This document shows, piece by piece, positions 7,217 to 15,828 of a stretch of DNA of 64,000 bases. The position numbers and the translations under genes are program-made. The number at the start of each line of letters is the position of its first letter. The first letter of the stretch is position 1. The stretch is from Streptomyces sp. AP-93 (GTDB lineage Bacteria > Actinomycetota > Actinomycetes > Streptomycetales > Streptomycetaceae). The notes beneath the pieces were generated by a model. It saw nothing but the letters and a program-made list of their open reading frames with translations. It had not been told where the DNA came from and searched no databases. The stretch lies in assembly GCF_022808175.1 (NCBI RefSeq), contig NZ_JALGBX010000031.1, forward strand, positions 23,630 to 87,629, written 5' to 3'.

Positions 7217-8305
7217 GTGCGGGTACTCAGCTCGGCCGTCGGGTTCCTCGTGGTCCTCGGCACCTTCGTGTCGGTCACCCAGGCCCTGGTGACGCCCCGG
7301 GCCATGCGCTCGAAGCTGCCGCGGATCGTGCGCGTCCTGATCCGGGCCCCCTACCGGTTCGTCGCCGACCGGATGCCCACCGAACAGCTCAAGGACCGCG
7401 TCCTGGCCCCGGCCGCACCGGTCGCGATGCTGTTCCTGCTGGTGATCTGGCTGCTGCTGTTCCTCCTCGGCTACGGGCTCCTCGAACACGGCGTCTCCGG
7501 CATGCCGCTCACCGTCGCCCTGCGCGAAGCCGGCTCCTCCGTCCTCACCCTCGGCTTCGCCAGCGTCGACCGCGGCCAGCTGACCGCCGTGGACTTCTGC
7601 GCGGCGGCCACCGGCCCCATCGTCATCGGCCTCCAGATCGGCTACCTGCCGACCCTCTACGCCGCCTACGCCCGCCGGGAGGCCGAGGTCAGCCTGCTGC
7701 GCATCCGCGGCGGCGTACCGTCCTGGGGTCCGCAGCTGCTGGCCCGGCACGCCCAGGTCGACCTGGTGGACACCCTGCCCGACCTGTTCCGGGACTGGGA
7801 GCGCTGGGCCGCGGAGGTCAGCGAGAGCCACACCAACCACCCCGGGCTGATCCACTTCCGCTCACCGAGCTGGGAGCGCAACTGGCTGATCAGCCTCCTC
7901 GCCGTCCTGGACGCCGCCGCGCTCCACCTGGCCTTCAACCCCACGGCCCCACAGACCCAGATGCGGGTGACGCTGCGCGCGGGCTTCAACTGCCTGCGCG
8001 ACCTGGCCCACGAGGAGGGCATCGCCTACGACCCCGATCCGCTGCCGGACGACCCCATCGAGCTGACCTACGAGGAGTTCCTCGACGGGGTCGTACGGAT
8101 GCGCGAGCGCGGGGTGACCATGGCGCGCGACCCGGAGCAGGCCTGGCCGCACTTCTGCGGCTGGCGCGTCAACTACGAGGCGGTCGCCTATGCCCTGGCC
8201 TACCGCATCGACGCGGTACCCGCGCCCTGGTCCGGCCCCCGCCGCCGCGGCGGCGGCCCCATCGAGGTCCCCACCCCGGTCGACCGCAAACCGGCGGAGA
8301 GCTGA
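7217..8305 (+). CDS. membrane protein with ion-channel-like pore region
   Basis: The 362-residue protein starts at GTG 7217 after the ribosome site GGCGGAGGG. Residues 1-20 are hydrophobic. A strong membrane helix lies at about 70-92 (VAMLFLLVIWLLLFLLGYGL). It is followed by a re-entrant-like stretch, SSVLTLGFASVDRGQLTAVD, and a second helix about 130-152 (AAATGPIVIGLQIGYLPTLY). The order helix, TLGF, helix recalls two-helix potassium channels, but TVGYG is absent, so channel function is only a suggestion. The large C-terminal cytosolic part (about 155-345) is conserved among actinobacterial hypothetical proteins and has no domain I recognise. Confidence 0.7.
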   Translation: MRVLSSAVGFLVVLGTFVSVTQALVTPRAMRSKLPRIVRVLIRAPYRFVADRMPTEQLKDRVLAPAAPVAMLFLLVIWLLLFLLGYGLLEHGVSGMPLTVALREAGSSVLTLGFASVDRGQLTAVDFCAAATGPIVIGLQIGYLPTLYAAYARREAEVSLLRIRGGVPSWGPQLLARHAQVDLVDTLPDLFRDWERWAAEVSESHTNHPGLIHFRSPSWERNWLISLLAVLDAAALHLAFNPTAPQTQMRVTLRAGFNCLRDLAHEEGIAYDPDPLPDDPIELTYEEFLDGVVRMRERGVTMARDPEQAWPHFCGWRVNYEAVAYALAYRIDAVPAPWSGPRRRGGGPIEVPTPVDRKPAES

Positions 8306-8380
8306 GCGCCGGCCGCACCGCCCGCCGCCCCCACTGCCGGTCAGCCTCAGCCGCACCGCCCGCCTCAGCCGCACCGCCCG

Positions 8381-9865
8381 TCAGCCGTGCCGCTCGTACA
8401 CCGTCACCCGGCGGCCGCGGACCTCCCGGTCCTCCACCACGGTGAACTCCGCCCGCAGGACGGCCGCCTTCGCCCGGTCCGCCGCAGAGCCCGAGGGCTT
8501 GGCCGCCTTCCGCGAGTCCGTCACCAGGAGGACCCGCCGCTGCTCCCGCAGGGCCGCCGAGATCCGTGCCGGGGAGGCCTCCTCGCCCTTGAGGGTGCCC
8601 GACTCCGCGGGGCCGCGGGACAGGGCGATGTCCTTCAGGCCGGCGAACGCCCCCGGCGAGACCAGTGCGGTGTCCCGCCGGGCCGCCGGGACGAAGAGCA
8701 CCGCGTCGCCGTCCCGCTTCAGCGCGGACACCTCCCCGGCCACCGCCAGTACGTCGTCCACCCGGCTGGCCGGAGACCGGTCGGCCAGCGCCACGGGCAG
8801 CAGCGCCACCGCCGAGACCGCGACCACGACCGGCACGAGCGCGCCCGACGCCTTCGGGTACCGGGGCGCGAGGGCCCGTACGGCCGCGCCCAGCGCCGCA
8901 CCGGTCAGCAGGGCCAGACCCAGCATGGAGAACAGCACGTACCGGTCCAGGAACAGCGGCTGTATCAGCGAGGCGGCGGCCAGCCCCAGCAGGGGCACCG
9001 CCAGCAGCGGCAGCCCGACCGAGGCCGCCGTCAGCCGGGCGGGCAGACCGGTGCGCGGCCCGCCCCGGCGGTCCGCCCACGCGCCCAGCACGCCGACCGC
9101 CAGGAGGACGCCCGGGCCGATCATCATGTGCCAGGTCAGGGGCGGTATCCAGGAGACCTGGCCGGACTGCGTCCGGCTGAACAGGATCAGCGGCAGTGCC
9201 CCCGCCACGGCCGCGGCGGAGGCGAGCAGCCAGGGCGCCACGACACCGCGCCGGGCCCGCGCCCACCACAGGGTCACCGCGTGTGCGGGCAGGATCAGCA
9301 GGGAGAACCAGTTCAGCAGGGCGCAGACCAGCACGAGAGCCCCGTACGCCGTCCAGCGCAGCCGGGTCCGCCGCACGGGACCGGCGCCGGTCTGCGCGAT
9401 CAGCGAGACGAGCAGCAGGGTCGACAGCCCGGCCCCGCCCGCGATCAGCGCGTAGGACCGGCCCTCCTGGAGCTGGAACTGCACGGCCGGCAGCAGCCCG
9501 AGTGCCAGCCCGCCGCCCAGCCCGGCCCATGGGCCCGCCAGCCGGCGCCCGATCAGCGCCACACAGCCGGCGGCGACCGCCACCGCCAGCACCGAGGGGA
9601 GGCGCAGGGTGGTCGTGCTCGCCCCGAACACCTCGAAGAGCACGTGCATCAGCAGGTAGTACAGGCCGTGGACGGCGTCCACATGTCCGAGGAGATGCCA
9701 GATCTCACCGGGCGAGCGCCCGGCCACCTGCCAGGTCGCCGCCTCGTCCCGCCACACGCTGTTCTGCCGGGAGAGCCCCCACAGTCCGAGCGACAGCGTC
9801 CAGAGGACCGGAACCAGCCACACGAGATACGGCCGTCGCAGGCCGGTGGATATGTGGGAAGTCAT
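8381..9865 (-). CDS. GT-C-type polytopic glycosyltransferase-like protein
   Basis: From ATG 9865 the product is 494 residues with about ten hydrophobic segments between residues 12 and 375. The first periplasmic loop carries SVWRDEAATW. The (W)RDE motif is typical of GT-C enzymes such as mannosyltransferases of the GT39/ArnT superfamily that use lipid-linked sugars. The soluble C-terminal third (VDDVLAVAGEVSALKRDGDA onward) has the alternating pattern seen in related actinobacterial enzymes. An in-frame upstream ATG at 9970 would add 35 residues that do not look membrane-related, and the 9865 start fits the family better. The ribosome site is weak. Donor and acceptor are unknown. Confidence 0.78.
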   Translation of the reverse strand: MTSHISTGLRRPYLVWLVPVLWTLSLGLWGLSRQNSVWRDEAATWQVAGRSPGEIWHLLGHVDAVHGLYYLLMHVLFEVFGASTTTLRLPSVLAVAVAAGCVALIGRRLAGPWAGLGGGLALGLLPAVQFQLQEGRSYALIAGGAGLSTLLLVSLIAQTGAGPVRRTRLRWTAYGALVLVCALLNWFSLLILPAHAVTLWWARARRGVVAPWLLASAAAVAGALPLILFSRTQSGQVSWIPPLTWHMMIGPGVLLAVGVLGAWADRRGGPRTGLPARLTAASVGLPLLAVPLLGLAAASLIQPLFLDRYVLFSMLGLALLTGAALGAAVRALAPRYPKASGALVPVVVAVSAVALLPVALADRSPASRVDDVLAVAGEVSALKRDGDAVLFVPAARRDTALVSPGAFAGLKDIALSRGPAESGTLKGEEASPARISAALREQRRVLLVTDSRKAAKPSGSAADRAKAAVLRAEFTVVEDREVRGRRVTVYERHG

Positions 9866-10059
9866 GAAGGCTTGACGATCCTCGGGCAGCAGTTCGGGCG
9901 GAAACCACCAGTCTATGGACGATACGGAGGGTTCCCCGACCGGGTGTTGTGCACGACGGAGCGTGATCAACGGGCGGGTCCGCCCCTAGCCTCGCGGCAG
10001 CAAGGTGCGCAACAGGCACGCAGCAGGCACGCAGGAGCACGAACGAGGGGCGGTACCCG

Positions 10060-11349
10060 GTGAACTGGCTGATCCACGACTACCGTGAGAGCGATCTCGC
10101 GGCCGTTGTCCATCTGATCGACACCACGGCCGAACTCGGCCAGGAGTCGGTCTTCTCACTCGCCGAATGCATCAGCGCCCTCACCGACCGGCAGCCCTGC
10201 GTGGTCGCCGTCCACCAGGGCGTCCCCATCGGCGCCGCCCTCGCCTGCGTCACCGGCGAACGCGCCTGGGTCATGCGCATCGCCATCGCCGCCGGCTGGC
10301 GCGGCCGGGGCCTGGCCAGTGCGCTGCTCGTGGAGCTGGAGCGGCGGCTCATCGCCGCCCGCGTCGGGCGCATCGCCTACGTCCTGCCCGAGGAGGACCT
10401 GCTCGGCGAGGGCCTGCTCAACGCCGGCTACACCCGCCAGCCCGCCGTCGCCTACTTCGAGAAGACCGAGCCGCTGCACGGCCCGGCCGCCGGCCTCCTC
10501 GACGACCTCGGCGGCCGCTTCCTGCCGAACGACCTGTGGGCCAAGGTCGCCGGCATGGAGACGGAGAAGGACCTCATCGAGCGGCGCGTAGTGCTGCCGC
10601 TCGCCGAGCCCGAGCGGGCCGCCGCGCATGGCGTGCGGCCGCCGCGCGCCATCACCCTCTTCGGCCCGCCCGGAACCGGCAAGACCACCTTCGCCCGGGC
10701 GATCGCCTCCCGGCTCGGCTGGCCCTTCGTGGAACTGCTGCCCTCCCGCCTCGCCGACGAGGGGAACCTCGCGGCGGCGCTGCGCGACGCGTTCGCCCGC
10801 ATCGCCGAGCTGGAGCGTGTGCTCGTCTTCATCGACGAGGTCGAGGAGATCGCGCCCGTGCGCACCGAACCCGCCCAGCCCGGCGGGATCCACGGGGTGA
10901 CCAACGAACTGCTCAAGCTGATACCCGGCTTCCGCGAGGGCGACGAACGGCTCCTGGTCTGCGCGACGAACTCCATCCGCTCCCTCGACCCGGCCTTCCT
11001 GCGCCCCGGCCGCTTCGACTACCTGATCCCGATCGGCACCCCGGACGCGGGCGCCCGCGCCGCGATCTGGGCCCGGTACACGGCGGGCCGTCCCGATGTG
11101 GACGTGGCGGCGCTGGTCGGGGCGAGCGAACTGTTCACCCCGGCCGACATCGAGCACGCGGCGCGGATCGCGGCGCAGGTGTCCTTCGAGCGGGACCTGG
11201 AGGCGGTGGGCGCGCGCGGCGCGGCGGCGGCCCAGCTGGGCGCGAGCACGGAGGACTACCTGGCGGCGGTGGCGCAGTGCCGGCCGACGGTGACCCCGGC
11301 GATGACGGGGGAGTTCGCGGCGGACATCACCGCACACGCCCGCTTCTGA
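10060..11349 (+). CDS. GNAT acetyltransferase-AAA+ ATPase fusion
   Basis: This 429-residue protein starts at GTG 10060 behind GAGGGG. Residues 1-150 are a GNAT N-acetyltransferase: MRIAIAAGWRGRGLASALLV holds the acetyl-CoA pyrophosphate loop R/QxxGxG/A. Residues about 185-410 are a classical AAA+ module. It has Walker A GPPGTGKTT, Walker B VLVFIDEVEE, sensor 1 CATNS, and SLDPAFLRPGRFDYLIPIGT with arginine-finger-type residues as in FtsH/Cdc48 proteins. A short linker (MAGMETEKDLIERRVVLPL type) joins them. One polypeptide could acylate a target and remodel it or couple acylation to ATP. Neither partner nor target is known to me. Confidence 0.88.
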   Translation: MNWLIHDYRESDLAAVVHLIDTTAELGQESVFSLAECISALTDRQPCVVAVHQGVPIGAALACVTGERAWVMRIAIAAGWRGRGLASALLVELERRLIAARVGRIAYVLPEEDLLGEGLLNAGYTRQPAVAYFEKTEPLHGPAAGLLDDLGGRFLPNDLWAKVAGMETEKDLIERRVVLPLAEPERAAAHGVRPPRAITLFGPPGTGKTTFARAIASRLGWPFVELLPSRLADEGNLAAALRDAFARIAELERVLVFIDEVEEIAPVRTEPAQPGGIHGVTNELLKLIPGFREGDERLLVCATNSIRSLDPAFLRPGRFDYLIPIGTPDAGARAAIWARYTAGRPDVDVAALVGASELFTPADIEHAARIAAQVSFERDLEAVGARGAAAAQLGASTEDYLAAVAQCRPTVTPAMTGEFAADITAHARF

Positions 11350-11698
11350 CGAGGGAGCGGCCTGAAGCTGCCCGCCACGGACGGGCAGGCAAGACGGCCC
11401 GCAGCCACTCCCCAAAGCGGCTGCGGGCCTCCCGCGCGGACTTGGCATCCGTGCGGGACAGCCACGTTCCGTTGGGGTGTATCGCCGGCTGGAACGTGGC
11501 AGCAAGGGTGCCGTGAGGGCCATCCCTGATGCCCTCGCCAACACATTCGAGTCAACCAGGGGCGGGGGTGGCGGCGCCTCGGCCGCACGGCCACGATCCC
11601 CCGGCCGGAAGGACGGGTCGGCGGGCTCCGGCCGTCGGCCGAAAGGAGGACCGGGCCATGGGGGGACCGGAGCCGCGGACCGGGGTTAGGGTCGGGCC
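11350..11698. other. hairpin-rich intergenic region
   Basis: No convincing gene fills these 349 bases. Four consecutive stem-loops occur: ctgcccg/cgggcag (11368-11388), an 11-bp stem (11396-11429), cccgcgcgga/tccgtgcggg (11431-11457) and gccacgttcc/ggaacgtggc (11461-11500). Beyond 11477, one frame reads VYRRLERGSKGAVRAIPDAL and an adjacent frame reads SPKRLRASRADLASVRDSHV just upstream. This could be a decayed small gene with a shift near the GGGG at about 11474-11477. The ribosome site AAAGGAGG (11643-11650) precedes an ATG at 11658 that soon ends, and it is not clearly used. Confidence 0.45.
11396..11429 (+). terminator. strong hairpin after the GNAT-AAA+ gene
   Basis: An 11-bp perfect stem (ggcccgcagcc 11396-11406, ggctgcgggcc 11419-11429) has a 12-base loop. 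It stands about 45 bases after the stop of the GNAT-AAA+ gene and is the best terminator candidate in the cluster of hairpins. Confidence 0.65.
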
Positions 11699-12043
11699 AT
11701 GGCCTTCGTCGTCTTCATGACCCTCCCGGGGCTGGCTCTGCTGCTCACCGCGATCGCCTTCCTCGACCTCGCGCTGGAGCGCGCGGGCCGCGCCGGCCTG
11801 CTGCCCTGGCGCTGGAACGGCCGCAAGGGGCAGATGTCCTCGACCGGCTTCGAGCAACTGCACGCGAGCTTCTCGCCGGGCAAGCAGAACGAGCTCAAGG
11901 AGCGCCAGAGCGCCCTCGTCATGCGCGACGACGAGGAGGACGGCGCCCCGCCCCGCTCCCGCGTGGACCTCGACGGCGGGCTCGCGGTGATCCGCGTGCC
12001 CGCCCGGTCGAGCTGTTCGGTCCCCCGGTACAGCAGGACCTGA
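11699..12043 (+). CDS. DUF6191-family small membrane protein
   Basis: The 114-residue product starts at ATG 11699. An N-terminal membrane helix (VVFMTLPGLALLLTAIAFLD, about 4-25) precedes a basic segment and the conserved core SSTGFEQLHASFSPGKQNEL, SALVMRDDEEDGAPP and VDLDGGLAVIRVP. This is the usual pattern of streptomycete DUF6191 proteins, whose function is unknown. Family members generally end just after the VIR-P segment. Here about 15 unrelated residues (ARSSCSVPRYSRT) follow. The DNA coding them reads as a plausible protein on the opposite strand, so the 3' end may be a rearrangement junction. Confidence 0.75.
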   Translation: MAFVVFMTLPGLALLLTAIAFLDLALERAGRAGLLPWRWNGRKGQMSSTGFEQLHASFSPGKQNELKERQSALVMRDDEEDGAPPRSRVDLDGGLAVIRVPARSSCSVPRYSRT

Positions 12044-12112
12044 CCCGGCACCAGCACGCCGTCGACCGCGGCACCACAGGTCACGCCGAGCGAGTCGGTG
12101 CCCCAGATCCGT
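12003..12112 (-). pseudogene. possible antisense coding fragment, unidentified
   Basis: On the minus strand this short stretch reads SQRIWGTDSLGVTCGAAVDG then VLVPGQVLLYRGTEQLDRAG. This looks more like real protein than the tail of the DUF6191 gene lying on top of it. There is no start codon or family match I can name. It follows the stop of the minus-strand membrane protein gene by a few bases. It may be a remnant of a gene whose rest was lost when the DUF6191 3' end was rearranged. Evidence is only composition and reading quality. Confidence 0.25.
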
Positions 12113-12115
12113 TGG

Positions 12116-12784
12116 CTACGGGCGGCAGCGGTACGTGAACTCCGCCGCGGCCGTCCGGCGTACGGGCGAGACGAGCTCGAGCTCGGCCTTCGCGGGGTAG
12201 GTGCCCACGCCCTGGAAGGTCCACAGCAGGTGCAGCCGGGCCTCCTTCCGGCCGCTCGGCACCCGCTCGGTGAGCTGCTCCGAGCGGGTTCCGTCACTGC
12301 GCAGCCAGCGGTACGTGAGGACCCCCGGCCGCCCGTTGGTCGTTACGACGGCCACCACGTCGGCGGTCCCGTCGCAGCCGGGACCCCGGGCATCGGTGGT
12401 CACCACCACGTCCCCGACCTCCAGGGCCGGGCCGTAGCGCTGCCAGCCCAGGTAGCAGAGGACCCCGATCAGGACCACGGCGGCCAGGGTGTAGCGCCGC
12501 CATTCGCGGCGCCGGCGGGGGGCCGGGCCGGGGGACAGCGGGAACGGCGCGGGCAGCGCGGCCGTCACCCCCGGTCCGAAGCGCAGTACGGAGCCCTCGA
12601 CCCGGTCCGGCACGGCCCCGACCGGCACGTCGAACCGGGCGGTCGGGCCGGTGCGTCCGGTCGCGCCGGGGTGACCGAGCCGCTCGGTCCGCTCCGTGCC
12701 CCGGGGCGGTCCGGTGATCCAGTGGCTGCCGAGCACGGTGGCGCTGTAGTCGTCGTCGCCCTGCGGGGCGTGGGGATCGCTCAT
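12116..12784 (-). CDS. single-pass membrane protein partner of Ser/Thr kinase
   Basis: The 222-residue product starts at ATG 12784, overlapping the kinase TGA (ATGA), so it is translationally coupled. An acidic cytosolic N-terminus contains DDDYSATVLGSHWITGP. A basic stretch and one membrane helix (about 100-116, YTLAAVVLIGVLCYLGW) follow. The extracellular beta-rich domain has VGDVVVTTDARGPGCDGTAD and a closing Cys in TYRCRP, so an Ig-like fold with one disulphide is likely. The C-terminal domain of the upstream kinase has the same general character (GCYWSVRATT...IRGCKP). The pair may share an extracellular ligand-sensing fold. I know of no assigned function. Confidence 0.7.
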   Translation of the reverse strand: MSDPHAPQGDDDYSATVLGSHWITGPPRGTERTERLGHPGATGRTGPTARFDVPVGAVPDRVEGSVLRFGPGVTAALPAPFPLSPGPAPRRRREWRRYTLAAVVLIGVLCYLGWQRYGPALEVGDVVVTTDARGPGCDGTADVVAVVTTNGRPGVLTYRWLRSDGTRSEQLTERVPSGRKEARLHLLWTFQGVGTYPAKAELELVSPVRRTAAAEFTYRCRP

Positions 12785-14409
12785 GCCGGCTTGCACCCCC
12801 GGATGTAGATGCTCTGGACGGAACTCTGGTTGGCGGCGGCCGGCTGGGTGGTGGCGCGGACGCTCCAGTAACAGCCGGCGCCCTGCGCGAAGGTGTGCGC
12901 GAGGGTGTGCGTACCGGGGCTCCCGGCGCCGAACGCGACCGTCTCGCGGCCGTCGGGCACGGTCAGGGCGCCCTTGGTGTCACCGGTGAACCACTCGACG
13001 ACCAGGGTGTACGGGCCCGCGCCGTCGCTTTCGACGGAGAACGCGGCCTCGGTGGTGGTCGTGGCCGTCCGCCGGAAGGAGGTGACGTTCACCGCGGAGA
13101 CCGTGACCTTCGGGGTCGGGCTCGGGGTGGGCGTGGGGGTCGTGGACGGGGTCGGGGCCGGCGGCTTGGTCACCGTCCAGGTCGGCTTCGGCGTCGGGGT
13201 GGGTGCCGGCATCGTGTAGCTCGGACTGGGGCTCGCCGACGGCGACGCCGACGCCGACGGCGACGGAGATGCGGACGCCGAGGCCGACGGGGTCGGCGAG
13301 GCCGACAGGCTGGGTCCGGGCGCCGGGACCGGCGCCGACGCGCTCGACGTCGCGAACGCGTTCAGCGCCTTCGCGCCGCCCGGCTCCGAGCCGACCGCCT
13401 GGTAGCCGAGTACGGCCACCAGCCCGAGCACGAGCGCCGCCCCCGCCGCGAGCAGCCCGCGCCCGCCCGGGGCCCAGGCCGCGGGCGGCGCCGGCAGGAC
13501 CGTCGTGGCCAGGGCGGTGACGCCCTGCGCCGGGGCGCCCGCCGAGGGGAACAGCAGCGGCAGCAGGGCCGCCAGCGCGGCCAGCTTGCGCTGTCCGCGC
13601 TCCTCCCACTGGGGCCCGTACGCGGCCAGGGCCACCGCCTCCAGCTCCGCGACGAACGCGTCGGCGTCCTCGGGCCGTTGTTCGGGAGCCTTCGCCAGTC
13701 CCCGCCGGATCAGGGGGCGCACCGGCTCAGGCGCCTCGGTCTCCGGGACCGGCGCCTCGATGTGCTGGACCGCGAGCTCCGCGAAGTTCTGCCCGTCGTA
13801 CGGCTTGCGGCCGGTCAGGCATTCGAAGAAGGTCGCCGTCGCCGCGTACACGTCGGCCTCGGGCGAGGCGGGCCGGCCCTGCCACTGTTCCGGGGCCATG
13901 TACGCGGGGGTGCCCGCCGCCCCGGGCGTGGTGCCCAGGGGGGTGGCGATTCCGAAGTCCACCAGCTTGGAGGTCCCGTTGGCCGCGACCAGGACGTTCG
14001 CCGGCTTGTAGTCCCGGTGGACCACACCGGCCCGGTGGGCGTCGGCGAGCCCCAGCAAGGAGCCCTTCAGCAGCACCAGCGCCGCCTCCGGTCCGGTCCG
14101 CCCGCACTGCCCCAGGAGGGCGTTCAGCGGGATGCCGTCCACGAGCTCCATGACGATCGCGGCGCCGCCGGGCGCCTCGACGTACTCGTACAGCCCGACC
14201 ACGTACGGGGAGCGCAAGGCGCCGAGGAGCTGGGCCTCCGCCCGGAACTCCCGGACGAAGACCGGGTTCTCGAGCATCCGGTCGTTCAGGTACTTCACCG
14301 CGACGGCCGTGCCGGTGACCTCGTGAACCGCCAGGACCACGCGGCCGCTGGCGCCCGAACCGAGCTCGCGGACCTCCGAGTAACCGGGAACCGACCACAC
14401 GCCGTTCAT
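12781..14409 (-). CDS. transmembrane Ser/Thr protein kinase
   Basis: The 542-residue protein starts at ATG 14409 after AGGGGGAAAGG. The kinase domain spans about 10-270. The Gly-rich loop is GSGASG (17-22), the ATP lysine is K39 in VAVKYL, the catalytic loop is HRDYKPAN (131-138), then DFGIA and APEQW. HRDY in place of the usual HRDL/I/V is unusual, but the catalytic Asp and Lys are present. A membrane helix (about 318-340) leads to a long Ser/Pro/Ala and Thr/Pro-rich stalk (about 360-440). The extracellular domain ends in two cysteines and is about 100 residues long. It is coupled by ATGA to the next membrane protein. A receptor-like PASTA-less sensor kinase is the likely role. Confidence 0.88.
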   Translation of the reverse strand: MNGVWSVPGYSEVRELGSGASGRVVLAVHEVTGTAVAVKYLNDRMLENPVFVREFRAEAQLLGALRSPYVVGLYEYVEAPGGAAIVMELVDGIPLNALLGQCGRTGPEAALVLLKGSLLGLADAHRAGVVHRDYKPANVLVAANGTSKLVDFGIATPLGTTPGAAGTPAYMAPEQWQGRPASPEADVYAATATFFECLTGRKPYDGQNFAELAVQHIEAPVPETEAPEPVRPLIRRGLAKAPEQRPEDADAFVAELEAVALAAYGPQWEERGQRKLAALAALLPLLFPSAGAPAQGVTALATTVLPAPPAAWAPGGRGLLAAGAALVLGLVAVLGYQAVGSEPGGAKALNAFATSSASAPVPAPGPSLSASPTPSASASASPSPSASASPSASPSPSYTMPAPTPTPKPTWTVTKPPAPTPSTTPTPTPSPTPKVTVSAVNVTSFRRTATTTTEAAFSVESDGAGPYTLVVEWFTGDTKGALTVPDGRETVAFGAGSPGTHTLAHTFAQGAGCYWSVRATTQPAAANQSSVQSIYIRGCKPA

Positions 14410-14523
14410 GCCTTTCCCCCTTGCCGTGGCGTGACCGCGCCCCGGAGCCGGCCCTTCCAGGGGACCGGCCACCACCTGGGACACATTTCCGCCACGGCCG
14501 GTTCCCTGCCGGGGGAGCCCGGG

Positions 14524-15780
14524 TCAGGCAGCCGCGGCCCGCGCTCCGATCATGGAGTGCAGCCGGTCGGCCGCCGCCCGCCCGAAGTCCGGATCGTTGA
14601 TGTGGGTGTCGTAGTCGTGGATCCGGGCGGCGCTGCCCCGCAGTCCTTCGCGCAGCGCCGAGAACAGCGCCCCGTCGGCGTCGGGGTCATGGTAGGGCCC
14701 GCCCGGTGCGCCGAGCGTGGACAGTCCGCGCAGGGGCAGGCAGACCGCCGTGGGGCCGGTGGCCGCACGGAGTTTGGCGGCGACCCGGCGGCCGAGCTCG
14801 GCGCACTCGGCCTCGGTCGTACGGATCACCGTGATCGAGGGGTTGTGGACGCGGACCCGGCGGTGGCGGACCCGTTCGGGGAGGCTCTCCAGCGGGCCGA
14901 ACTTCACCATGTCCAGCGCCCCCAGGCTCACCACCTGCGGAATCCCGGCCCTCCCGGCGGCGCTGAGCCGGTCGGGCCCGGCGGTCAGGATGCCGCCGCA
15001 CAGCTCGTCGGCGAGCTCGCTGAGGGTGAGGTCGAGGACGCCCGCGAAGACCCCCTGGCCGGCCAGGGTCTCCAGGGTCCGGCCGCCGGAGCCGCTGACG
15101 TGGAAGACGAGCACCTCGTAGCCCAGTTCGGTCAGCCGTTCCCGGGCCGCGTCCACGCCGATCGTGGTCACGCCCGCCATGCTCGCCGCGATCAGCGGCC
15201 GGGGCCCCGAGCCCAGCAGGGCGGGCCGGCGCAGTTCCATGGTGCAGCGCTCGTAGGCCGCGGCCATCCCGGCGACGGCCGCGACGGCATTGGCCAGGAC
15301 CGGCGCGGAGACGCTGTTGATCCCCGCGATGTCCACGACGCTGTACATCATGGTGATGTCCGCCGATCCGACGTACGGGGCCACGTCCCCGGACGCCATC
15401 GAGGAGACCATCACCTTCGGGACGCCGAGCGGCAGTGCGCGCATCGCCCGGGTGGCGATGGAGGTTCCGCCGCTGCCGCCTATCGCGAGCACTCCGTGCA
15501 GCCGGCCTTCGGCGTGCAGGCGTAACACGGTCGCTTCCGCCCCCAGGGCCATCGTGGTGACGGCCGCACCCCGGTCGGCGGCCGCGCGCAGTTCGTACAG
15601 TTCCGTTCCCGCGGCCCGCGCCACCGCTTCGCGCGGTACGTCGGCGGGCACGCGGGGCTCGTTCATGATTCCTGTGTCGACCGTGATCACTTCGACGCCG
15701 GCGCGCAGCAGCCTCTCGCGCAACCAGCCGTACTCCACACCCTTGGTGTCCAGGGTTCCCACCAGCACGACGTTCGTCAT
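14524..15780 (-). CDS. Tm-1-like (UPF0261) ATP-binding protein
   Basis: The 418-residue protein is taken from ATG 15780 (VVLVGTLDTKGVEYGWLRER). ATG 15795 is an alternative and neither has a good ribosome site. It belongs to the Tm-1/UPF0261 family: an N-terminal domain with LDTKG and GIMNEP, a glycine motif AIGGSGGTSIATRAM, and a second half with HVSGSGGRTLETL and SLGALDMVKFGP. The plant Tm-1 protein binds ATP and blocks tobamovirus replication. Bacterial members have no established role. A direct repeat GCAAGT (15797-15802 and 15815-15820) lies just upstream and may be a control site. The next gene upstream, a NUDIX, is on the same strand 48 bases away. Confidence 0.85.
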   Translation of the reverse strand: MTNVVLVGTLDTKGVEYGWLRERLLRAGVEVITVDTGIMNEPRVPADVPREAVARAAGTELYELRAAADRGAAVTTMALGAEATVLRLHAEGRLHGVLAIGGSGGTSIATRAMRALPLGVPKVMVSSMASGDVAPYVGSADITMMYSVVDIAGINSVSAPVLANAVAAVAGMAAAYERCTMELRRPALLGSGPRPLIAASMAGVTTIGVDAARERLTELGYEVLVFHVSGSGGRTLETLAGQGVFAGVLDLTLSELADELCGGILTAGPDRLSAAGRAGIPQVVSLGALDMVKFGPLESLPERVRHRRVRVHNPSITVIRTTEAECAELGRRVAAKLRAATGPTAVCLPLRGLSTLGAPGGPYHDPDADGALFSALREGLRGSAARIHDYDTHINDPDFGRAAADRLHSMIGARAAAA

Positions 15781-15828
15781 ATGTGCAATGTCCATGCAAG
15801 TGGGGTTTGTTGGCAAGTAAAGGCGAGG

